Of a DNA stretch of 64,000 nt, positions 44,248 through 52,330 are shown in pieces. Each line of letters opens with the position of its first letter. The first letter of the stretch is position 1. Source of the stretch: Rhynchopus euleeides (lineage: Eukaryota; Euglenozoa; Diplonemea; Diplonemida; Diplonemidae); contig OY723258.1 of NCBI GenBank assembly GCA_963210315.1, forward strand, positions 434,001 to 498,000. The letters run 5' to 3'. Both the position numbers and the translations under genes were made by a program. A model generated the notes under the pieces. That model was not told where the DNA came from and ran no database searches. It saw only the letters and a list, made by a program, of their open reading frames with translations.

Positions 44248-44828
44248 GACAGGGGCGAGCGGATAGAGCGGCGAGGTGGTGGTGGTGGTGGAGAGGGGGG
44301 AGGGGGGATGCTATACCCCGACACCAGCGCTGGCGAGGTTGTTCGGAGAAGGGGAAGGGGGCACCTCACGCGCCCACCAAACCCTCCCCCCGGCGGGCTT
44401 GGGGTGTGGGGTGTGGGCAGGTGGGTGATACTGCCCCGAAGAGGCAGGGGTTGTGGACCATACGCGCCTCCCCCCTGCACGCACGCTTGGTGCTCAGGCC
44501 TGTCGCTAACTTTTCGATTTTGGAGATTTGGTGGGTTGACGCTCCTGTTTTGGGGGGGGGATCAGGGGGGAAAACACTAGGGGTCAATTTTTCTCGCGCG
44601 CGCTTCGTGCGCGCTCGTGTTGCCAAATTTTGAATTTTCCCATCGGTGGACCACTAGGTGGGCACGGTGTGAGGCGCTGGGTTCCTTCCGTGGTTCCTCT
44701 CCCGCTCGCGCCGTCGGGTGCCGGAGGAAACCAAAAAATGGCTTTCGGGACCATGATTTCGACGCTGCCCCCTGATATGTCACGGCCGTCAAAGCGCAAG
44801 GACTTGGTTACTAGACGGGCACGCGAGA

Positions 44829-44890
44829 TGGGGGGTCTGGGGGGCAGAGCCCCCCATCCGCCGGAGGCCACGGTAGTGAGCATCTGTTCA
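44829..44890 (-). repeat. dispersed hairpin repeat, copy 3
   Basis: Reverse-orientation copy of the block at 6421-6482, ending TAGTGAGCATCTGTTCA. The hairpin is slightly degenerate (GGGGGGCAGAGCCCCCC). Confidence 0.85.
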
Positions 44891-45003
44891 TTGTGGGCGT
44901 ACAGATTCTGTGTGAGTTGGCTGCGTCCTCCTGAGGCTACTGGAGTGGGTGGATTCCCTGACCTGATGGGAATCGAATGACTTGAGTACGAGACATACGC
45001 CAC

Positions 45004-45065
45004 AGGGGGGTCTGGGGGGCGGAGCCCCCCAGCCGCCGGAGGCCACGGTAGTGAGCATCTGTTCC
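45004..45065 (-). repeat. dispersed hairpin repeat, copy 4
   Basis: Reverse-orientation copy with the perfect CTGGGGGGC-GGA-GCCCCCCAG hairpin, about 175 bp from copy 3. Confidence 0.85.
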
Positions 45066-45083
45066 TGCAAAACCATACTCTCT

Positions 45084-45352
45084 TCGACGTCGACCCAGTG
45101 AAAGTGGGTTGACGCTTGGTCGACGCTTGGTGAGCGTCGACCCAGTGTAACCGGGCCAACGCTAGGTTAGCGTCGACCCAGTGTAATAAATGGGTTGACG
45201 CTTGGTCCAGGCTTGAATGGCAACCCAGTTCCACTAGGTCGACGCTCCAAGCCTCGACCAAGCGTCAACCCAGTCCACTGGGTCGACGCTGGGTCGACGC
45301 TTTTTTATGGGGGGGGAAACCCAAAATCACTGGGTCGACGGTCGACGCTTAG
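45084..45352. repeat. GTCGACGCTTGG / CCAAGCGTCGAC word cluster
   Basis: A dense array of GTCGACCCAGTG, TGGGTTGACGCTTGG and their reverse complements in mixed orientation, just left of the transposon at 45413. Confidence 0.75.
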
Positions 45353-45540
45353 CGACATGCCTGCTTGGTGCTCAGTGCAGGTGGGGGGGGGGGGGGGGTG
45401 GATGGGTGCCTGCACGGCGCTGAAGTAACCACTGTTACAAGTGGTTTTACAAGTGGTTTACATGTAAATTTTTTTACATGTAAATTTACAAGTGGCACTT
45501 GTAAAATTACATGTGCCACTTGTAAATTTTACAAGTGGTA

Positions 45541-45904
45541 CCTGGGACCCCCCGTGTATAAGTCCCCCCCCCTTACCCCCGTGTTTAAGTCCCCCCCTGG
45601 GGGTCTGGCAGGGGGGGGACTTAAACACAGGGGGACCTAAACACGGGGGTGGGCTGGTCTGGAGGGTCATCAGGTGGCCCCTAGGCCCTCCAGGTGCTGT
45701 CAGAGTCGAAAAGTGGGGTGCCAAAAGTCCATCCGGACCGGAATTACCCCCCTACGACAGCAGAGGAAGAGGTCTTCTTGGTCTCCACTGTGCCACCCCC
45801 GTGTTTAAGCCCCCCCCGTGTTTAGGTCCGCCCCCCCCGTGTTTAAGTCCCCCCCGGCCGAAAATCGCCTCCAGGGGGGGGACTTAAACACGGGGGGTCC
45901 CAGG
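45541..45904. mobile_element. MITE copy 1, TA target duplication
   Basis: 364 bp with inverted ends CCTGGGACCCCCCGTGT and ACACGGGGGGTCCCAGG, flanked by TA on both sides (45539-45540 and 45905-45906), as for Tc1/mariner-type elements. Internally GTGTTTAAGTCCCCCC recurs in both orientations. It is inserted within the left subterminal repeats of the two-ORF transposon, so it is the younger insertion. A near-identical copy lies at 57866-58230. Confidence 0.88.
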
Positions 45905-46073
45905 TACATGTAAAATTACATGTAAATGACATGTGCCACTTGTCATTTACGAGCTTTCCTGAACACTGGCGAGCCGTGTTGTTCCATTTGTTTATCCCCC
46001 GCGACCCCAGACCAGCACATGCCCTGCTGCACACACACACCCTCACTTACAAAAGGACCTTTGCACCTCCAAC

Positions 46074-46919
46074 ATGAGCAAGAGAACGGCCACCACAACA
46101 CCGACGCGCAACAGCAAGCGGACGAAGAGCGGGGATCTGGGGAAGGAGGATGAGCGGCATGAAAGCCAGCTGCAGCAGCTTGTGGCCGTGTACACCACCA
46201 GGAAGACGGGGGAGGTGTTTAAACACTCGGTGTTGAAGGAGATGGTGCAGAAGGTGCTGGTGACCACCATCCCCCCCAAGAGTGGAGTGATAACAAAGGT
46301 GCTGAAACGCAAATACGATGCACTGGCTTCCTACAAGTCACTGAAGGATGTTTCCGGCGACCTGTACACGGTTCGGATCGAAGGAAACCGTAATATGGCC
46401 ATCCACGGCATCGCGCTGAAGCCCTTCCCCACGCCAACGCAGAAGAAGTCGGAGGGTTTCGCGCGCCTCAAGCTGGTGGTGAAGGACCTGGACAGCACGG
46501 ATATGGTCAAGATGTACAAGGCATCGGCACAAGCCTCCACATCCGAGACGCGTCCGAAGAATAAGGCAGTGGCGGCGGTGGCGGCGATGCAGCACGTCGT
46601 TGTGGGCGTGCACGACCAGGAGACCGGGCGCTACTATAGCGTCATCGTCGAGAATGGCTTCACCAAGCTGGTGACGGCGACGCTGGAAGGGGTGCAGGTC
46701 GCCTACACCTTCTACAGGGACCGTCCTTCGGACCAGTGTGAGCCAGGTGAATACAGCGGCTCGCTCGTTGTGCCGCCTCCGCATTTTGTGGATTCAAGCA
46801 GAAATCTGCAGGTCACGGTGCTGAGTGGGCTGACACGGATTGACGTGCCGATCACACCCCCTCCGACAAAGCAGGCCGCAACGACGGTCGGGTTCATACC
46901 CCCTCCTCGTAAAGCATGA
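46074..46919 (+). CDS. transposon ORF1 protein, unknown
   Basis: 281 residues from ATG 46074 to TGA 46919. The N-terminus is basic and low-complexity (MSKRTATTTPTRNSKRTKSG), with a likely nuclear localisation or DNA-binding tail. A predicted alpha/beta body follows (LVAVYTTRKTGEVFKHSVLK, VVVGVHDQETGRYYSVIVEN), ending with TTVGFIPPPRKA. I see no transposase triad or zinc motif and do not recognise the family. It ends 16 bp before the next start, so the two ORFs must be read from one transcript or be separated by RNA processing. It lies between the element's terminal repeats, which argues for a transposition role such as end binding. Confidence 0.75.
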   Translation: MSKRTATTTPTRNSKRTKSGDLGKEDERHESQLQQLVAVYTTRKTGEVFKHSVLKEMVQKVLVTTIPPKSGVITKVLKRKYDALASYKSLKDVSGDLYTVRIEGNRNMAIHGIALKPFPTPTQKKSEGFARLKLVVKDLDSTDMVKMYKASAQASTSETRPKNKAVAAVAAMQHVVVGVHDQETGRYYSVIVENGFTKLVTATLEGVQVAYTFYRDRPSDQCEPGEYSGSLVVPPPHFVDSSRNLQVTVLSGLTRIDVPITPPPTKQAATTVGFIPPPRKA

Positions 46920-46935
46920 AGCTCCCCTCCGGCTG

Positions 46936-48665
46936 ATGACGCCCTCTCTGCTAGGGAACATGCGGGGGTGCCTCGAGTTTCTGCTTAGGGCTTTCCCCAT
47001 CCGCTCGGGTCGCCCCCCACCAACAGTCATGGTCACGGGTGATGGCTACACACCCGGTAGCCTTCAAGGAAAGAGCAGGCAGCGACTGGCAATCGCATTG
47101 ACGGACGGGATCACCGCGTCCCGCTTTCTGACAGTGTGTGACCGCCACAAGCCCCTGTTCTACGAATGGTGGATGCTCCATGCCTTGGGGCAGATTGTGG
47201 CAGTTCAGAAGGGGATCTTCACGAAGGGGCCTTGCTCCTTTTCCATCACCCAGTTCCGGCTTGGGGGTGACCACTTAGAGTTGTGGTCACTCTTCAAAGG
47301 TGTAGGTGGGACAGGGCATCGTTCTGCCTTCTGCCTTACAGGAATCGACGAGCGTTTGGAGTACCTGCATGACTGCCACCGCTGTAGTATCCAAGAGATG
47401 GATGCCGCAGGATTCACTTGTAGCATCGCTTCAAAATTCTCGAATCCTGTCTACACCGTGACGCCCCCCCTTCACGACACGAAAGGTGTCATGCGCCTCA
47501 TTCTACATACGCTGCCGGGATCAAAAGTGGTGGAGGAAACCATCCTTGGAAAAGTGGGGAAAAAATTCACTGGGAAGCACGCAAGAGAGATACTCGCTGC
47601 TTTGAAGGCCATCACCGTGGGGAATCAGCGGACATTGTGCTGCGCAATGCAATCACTGATCTTCTTCCGCTACCAAGACATACCAGTGCGATACTTCTCA
47701 ACAGGTTCCTGCCGCAAAGAGTTTCTATTCGCTGTGATCAGCTATCATGTGCTGATCTTCTTGTTGGAGTGGGCAAATCCCGGGATCACTCGCTCGGCAT
47801 ATGCTCATTCTCTCGAACACTGGTTTGATGAGCAGGATGCGCACAGGGTCACCGTCTCCGACGAGCTCTTCGAACAGGGCAACGGTGAGCGCAAGAGGTG
47901 GACACGTGGGGGATCCCCGCAGACGATGGAGCGTGATCTGCAGATCTATGAACTGAAACAGAAACACTTGACGGATGAAAATACCGTGCGCAAAGTGCCT
48001 CCACTGACTCCTACCATCGGCGAGCGGCCCCAAATTTTATCTTACGATTCCATGCGCCTGTGCAGGTGTGTGATCACTCACAATGATACGTGGCTCAAGG
48101 CTGCTCGTCAATTGGTGGTCCGCTTGGACAAACTTGGCCTCGGGTCACATGTGCGCCGCAGAGATGGTCACGGACAAACATTTCAGGCAGAACCCGGCAA
48201 CAACGGCGATGTTTTCCTGGTTTGCATCTGTGACGAAGAACCCTGGGAGGTGACGAAGGTGACGCCCCCTGCACAAGGAACCACCGACGGGAGGAGGCTG
48301 GTGATGGCGGCAACCTTGCGAGTGACGGCAATAGCGGCGAGGCTGGTGATGATGATGATGATGATGGCGGCGAGACATCCGCCACAGAAGAGTATAGCTG
48401 CGTTGTTTGCCCTGACAAGAGCTTCGCGCGGGTTTACGGGCTCTACGCCCACTACGACGGACAGCACCGGCCGAGGGCGCAGTGTGAATGTCGAGTGTCT
48501 TGCCCCTTGTGTGAGAAAACGGTGGTCAGAAGTGGACTTAGCCAACACGCCCTCTACGTCCACCAGGATGAGCTGGACATCACGACCTGCCCTGTGTGTC
48601 TGCAGGAGTTTGCTTCACAAGAACTGAGGGATAGGCACATGTCGGACGAACACCCTGCAGTCTGA
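46936..48665 (+). CDS. transposon ORF2, candidate transposase with frameshifted C2H2 tail
   Basis: From ATG 46936 the frame is open to 48627. Possible RNase H-fold acidic residues: D36 in VTGDGYTPG, D112 in RLGGDHLELW, followed by PPLHDTKGV at about 178-185; this layout recalls DDE transposases, but the third acid is not certain. From about 48300 the product turns into nonsense (a Met run from GAT repeats). A second frame (open from just after a TGA near 48260, stop 48663-48665) carries an Asp run and three clear zinc fingers: CVVC...H...H, CPLC...H...H and CPVC...H...H. So the real C-terminus is in that frame, and a one-base indel, programmed shift or short intron lies at about 48262-48345. 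The zinc fingers would bind the subterminal repeats. Confidence 0.7.
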
Positions 48666-49013
48666 AAAAATGAGACTCGTCGTCAGCACAAAATACAATC
48701 AGTCCACTCGATCCGATCTCGACAGCTGTTGCATTGCACTCCCACCGTTTGCTGGTCATTTCTCCCCCCTCCTTGCCACTCCGCTTGCCAAAAAACCCCC
48801 CATCACAGTGTAGAGTATGAAGGAAACCGCGGAAATGACAAGTGGCACATGTCATTTACATGTAAAATTACAAGTACCACTTGTAAAAGTTACAAGTGGC
48901 ACTTGTAATTTTACAAGTGGTACTTGTAATTTTACAAGTGGCACTTGTATTCATTTTTCACTTGTAATTTTACATGTAAAACCACTTGTAATGTAATTTA
49001 CTTCAGCGCCGTG

Positions 49014-49486
49014 TGTGAGGGTGGTGGGTGGGGTGGGTGAGGCCACACAGAAGCCAGCGCCTGATGAAGGGGGGAGGGGGAGGGCGGGGCAGGGAAGGAG
49101 GGGGGTTGTGGTCTGGGTTTGGTGTGGATTGGGTCGGTCGTTGGCGCTGCCGCACAGCTGTCTGGCAGCGTGTCGGGATGGGTCGGCAGAGGCGGCGTGG
49201 GGTGCGTGGGGGCAGCACGCCGCCCAGGGGGTGGGGGGGTAGGGTAGACAATGGTGGGGGTCTGCATGTCGGCAGGCTCGCAGCAGCCCCAAAGCAGCAA
49301 ACAGCAAGCAAGAGTCATGAAGCAGGCAGAAGGGCAAGGGACATGCGTATGGAGGCTAGCACGTTAGCATGATGCGGGTATGCGTGGCAGCAAGCCCAAG
49401 GGCACTGCCTATAGCAAGCAGGCAGGCAAGGCTGGGCGCCTCGGCAGGAGGCACGGCACGTTGGTGCTGTGGCACAGTTGCATGCG
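49014..49486. other. intergenic spacer
   Basis: About 470 bp, GGT/GGG-rich on the plus strand, between the transposon and the GH3 gene end. No gene is seen. Confidence 0.5.
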
Positions 49487-51844
49487 TCAGTTGCGCCTGC
49501 GCGGCGGCACGTCGGGGAAGTGGAACGCCGTCGACTTGACGCCGTCCAGCGGCACCAGCAGGTCGTGCGTCTTCAGCCCGTCGGTGATGCGGACCCGCTT
49601 CACACCCGGGTTGCAGGTGTGGTCTCCGTTCTCCTCCACGTCCAGCAGCTGGTCCGAGCGCAGCGCCATCGTCACCTGCACCGCCTGCCCGGGCTGCAGG
49701 TGCACACGCTCGAAGTCGAGCAACCGCTTCCGCACAGGCAGGCCGTCCCCCGTGTGCCCGCCCACAGCATAGAGGAAGACCACGTTGTCCACTGGCACGC
49801 TCCCCGTGTTGAGCACCTGCACGGTGATGGTGGCGCTGTGCGACGGGTCGTCGCAGGTGGGGTGCGCGCCCGACCTCCTCGGTGCCAGCGTGAAGGATGT
49901 GTACGACAGGCCGAACCCGAACTCGAACTCCGGCAGCCCCCTGTAGTACCTGTAGGAGCGGCCAGGGGTGCCGCGCCTATTCAGCGACGTGTCCGACATG
50001 CGCATCTCCCCCGCATACGCGGCAGGGTACACCGTGTACGGCAGCTTCCCCCCGAGGTGTGGGTTCCTCCCGAACAGCGTCTCCGCAATGGCGTCTGCCC
50101 CGTAGGGCCCGGGGCGGAACCCCTCTACGATGGCACCGGCAGACGCGACGATGTGCCCCCCCAGCGCCACCATCCCCCCGTTGACCAGCACCACCACAGC
50201 AGGCTTCCTGGCGAAGAAGGCACGTGCCAGCACCAGCGTCACCAGATGCCGCTGCACGCCTGACAGATGCAGCGATGGGCGGTCCCGCCCCTCGCGCTCG
50301 ACGCTGTCGTCAGTGCCCACCGCAATCACCACCGCGTCCACCTGATCCACAAGCTGCAGCGCATCCGTGAAGCCGGACGTGCGTGTGCTGTTGATGTCGC
50401 ACCCCTTGGCAGACAGCACCTCGCCCTGCCCCACACGCCCCACCGCCTGCTCCAGCGTCTCGATGCAGGCGTGCGTGTTGTCGCCACACACCTGCCCAGT
50501 GCGGCTCCCTGTAAGCGCCTGCCGTGCGGCGTGGTGCGGCCCGATCACCGCGTACCGCCTACCCTGCGGCAGCGGCAGTGTGCCGGTGTTCTTCAGCAGC
50601 ACGATGCTCTCGCGTGCCGCCTGCCGCGACGCCTCCTGCGACGCGTGCTTCCCGATCTCCTGCAGCGGCACCTCCCACAGCGGTTGCCCCTCGGCAGGGT
50701 CGAACAGCCCCAGGTCGAACAGCTGCCGCAGCGACCGCCGCAGCGCACCCGCCACGTCGTCCCTGCTGCACCGCCCCTGCGCCACGGCACGCAGCAGCTT
50801 CTGTGCGTACAGCGACCCGCTGTCGATGTCTGTCTGCCCGTCGCGGATCGCCACGCACGCCGCCTCCTCCCGCGTCTGCGTGTAGTTGTGCCCTGTGGCG
50901 ATGGCGTTGAGCGCACCGTCGTCCCCTGTCACGTACCCGTCGAAGCCCCATGTGTCCCGCAGCACCCCCGCCAGGAAGCGCGACCCGCACGCAGGCTCCC
51001 CGTTCACCGCGTTGTCCGAGCACATCACCCCGCGTGCCTGCCCCTGCACCAGCGCCGCCTTGAACGCCGGGAAAAACGTGGCGGCAAGCGTTGCGTTGTC
51101 CACCTTGGCGTCGAACTCACGCCGCCCCACCCCGTCCCCCGTGTCCAGCGTGTAAGCATCCCAGTGCTGCAGCGTCGCCACGCCCTGCAGGTAGCGCGTG
51201 TCGCCCTGTGCCTGCTGCTGCCCCTGGGCGTACTGTGCCCCGTACACCCCGGTCACAAGCGGGTCCTCCGACGGCGCCTCCTCGTTGCGCCCCCACCGCG
51301 GGTCGTGGTTCACGTTGATGCTCGGTGCCCAGCAGTCCAGCCCGATGCGCGCACGGCGTCCCTGCTCCTGCTGCCGGTGCTCTGCCGCACCGCCCCGCCA
51401 CAGCGCACGCACCTCGTGCCCGACGATCGCGCCCACCGCCGCCCACCCTGTCCTGTTGAACGACGCCCCGAGGTTCACAGGGCTTGGGAACAGCGTCGGG
51501 CAGTACGTCTCGCCAGACTCTGCCCGCAGGCACGACGCCTCCGCCCCATGCAGGCACCCGAGGCCCCAGTCGTAGCTCGGGATCCCCAGGCGCGTGATGT
51601 TGTTCGCCCTGCCGCCCTGGCTGTTGCGTGCCGTCAGCAGCACCACCGCCTCCTCGTCACGCAGCTGCCGGATCAGCGCATTCACGCGCTGCCGCCTGCT
51701 CAGCCGTGTGCTGCAGAAGGCGAAGCTATCATACCCAGGCCTGCACGCACGTGTCTGGTACGTTGTGTCTGTGGCGGGCAGGGTCTGCCCTGCTGCACCC
51801 ACAAGACACAGCGCCGCACACAGCAACACCGTCCAGCCCATCAT
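49487..51844 (-). CDS. secreted GH3 glycosidase, beta-xylosidase-like
   Basis: 785 residues from tandem ATGs at 51844 and 51841. A signal peptide (MMGWTVLLCAALCLVGAAGQ) sets the start, and TCCTCCTGCAG upstream could be a splice acceptor. The sequence follows the plant/fungal GH3 beta-xylosidase pattern: GLGCLHGA, LFPSPVNLGASFN, CWAPSINVNHDPRWGRNEEA, PSEDPLVTG, VMCSDNAVNGEPACGSRFLA and GFDGYVTGDDGALNAI, whose Asp (about residue 308) should be the nucleophile in place of the usual TSDCDA. The second alpha/beta domain (ESIVLLKNTGTLPL, AVIGPHHAARQALTGS) and C-terminal fibronectin-III-like domain (TVQVLNTGSVPVDNVVFLYA) are present, so length is normal. It probably releases xylose or arabinose from short xylan chains outside the cell; beta-glucosidase is the alternative. 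Confidence 0.9.
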   Translation of the reverse strand: MMGWTVLLCAALCLVGAAGQTLPATDTTYQTRACRPGYDSFAFCSTRLSRRQRVNALIRQLRDEEAVVLLTARNSQGGRANNITRLGIPSYDWGLGCLHGAEASCLRAESGETYCPTLFPSPVNLGASFNRTGWAAVGAIVGHEVRALWRGGAAEHRQQEQGRRARIGLDCWAPSINVNHDPRWGRNEEAPSEDPLVTGVYGAQYAQGQQQAQGDTRYLQGVATLQHWDAYTLDTGDGVGRREFDAKVDNATLAATFFPAFKAALVQGQARGVMCSDNAVNGEPACGSRFLAGVLRDTWGFDGYVTGDDGALNAIATGHNYTQTREEAACVAIRDGQTDIDSGSLYAQKLLRAVAQGRCSRDDVAGALRRSLRQLFDLGLFDPAEGQPLWEVPLQEIGKHASQEASRQAARESIVLLKNTGTLPLPQGRRYAVIGPHHAARQALTGSRTGQVCGDNTHACIETLEQAVGRVGQGEVLSAKGCDINSTRTSGFTDALQLVDQVDAVVIAVGTDDSVEREGRDRPSLHLSGVQRHLVTLVLARAFFARKPAVVVLVNGGMVALGGHIVASAGAIVEGFRPGPYGADAIAETLFGRNPHLGGKLPYTVYPAAYAGEMRMSDTSLNRRGTPGRSYRYYRGLPEFEFGFGLSYTSFTLAPRRSGAHPTCDDPSHSATITVQVLNTGSVPVDNVVFLYAVGGHTGDGLPVRKRLLDFERVHLQPGQAVQVTMALRSDQLLDVEENGDHTCNPGVKRVRITDGLKTHDLLVPLDGVKSTAFHFPDVPPRRRN

Positions 51845-52330
51845 GGATCGTGTGCACGATGTGTCGCTGCAGGAGGATTGCACAGCACAGGCTCATGGCA
51901 TCGCACACAGCAAGGCTCCGCTGCACGGTGGGGCGGGGGCTGGGCTGCACCAAGCTGCACGGCACGAAGCGGTTCAAACGAACACCGCGTTGCAGGTGCT
52001 CATCGCAGGCCTCAGAGACAGCGGGTGGCAGCTACCAGCACACGGCCTGCGAGAAGAACAAGACATCTGCTGGCAAGGCCCGCAGACCAAAGGCGGGACA
52101 CCCAAACAGGGCGTCCCATGTGAGACAGGACATCGAAAGCAGCGCAACACCGCTTCGATTGTATGGGAGGGGCGTTCACTCTGAAGTGCAGAAAAAGCAA
52201 GCCTTTCGTCACAACCTGGGCAACGATGCGCCACACTTATCAGAGCGAAGGCCCCTATGCACTGCTTCGCAACAGGCACATATGAGAAACCACTGCACGG
52301 GAGGGCAGCACGACAGCCCTGCATACAGCC
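51845..52330. other. intergenic spacer
   Basis: 486 bp between the GH3 start and the end of the MCM-like gene. No gene or strong repeat is seen. Confidence 0.5.

Larger units (their letters stand above)
44248..45083. other. intergenic region with repeats, no gene
   Basis: It contains a GC hairpin at 44598-44614 (GCGCGC-TTCGT-GCGCGC), two reversed copies of the dispersed hairpin repeat, and nothing I can support as coding. Confidence 0.5.
45413..49013 (+). mobile_element. two-ORF DNA transposon with terminal inverted repeats
   Basis: CACGGCGCTGAAGTAA (45413-45428) is exactly inverted at 48998-49013 (TTACTTCAGCGCCGTG). Inside each end, arrays of ACAAGTGGCACTTGTAA and TTACATGTAA palindromic words cover about 45438-45950 (interrupted by a MITE) and 48838-48990. 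Two plus-strand ORFs lie between (281 residues, then about 570). Without the inserted MITE the element is about 3.2 kb. No target-site duplication is evident. I cannot place it in a known superfamily. Confidence 0.8.

Noticed and set aside
46840-46935. Upstream start for transposon ORF2 overlapping ORF1
   Set aside because: The extra 32 residues overlap ORF1 in another frame and are Arg/Ser-rich; ATG 46936 just after the ORF1 stop is simpler.
50267-52123. Plus-strand open frame of 618 codons
   Set aside because: Antisense of the GH3 gene and its flank; composition is an artefact and no motif is present.
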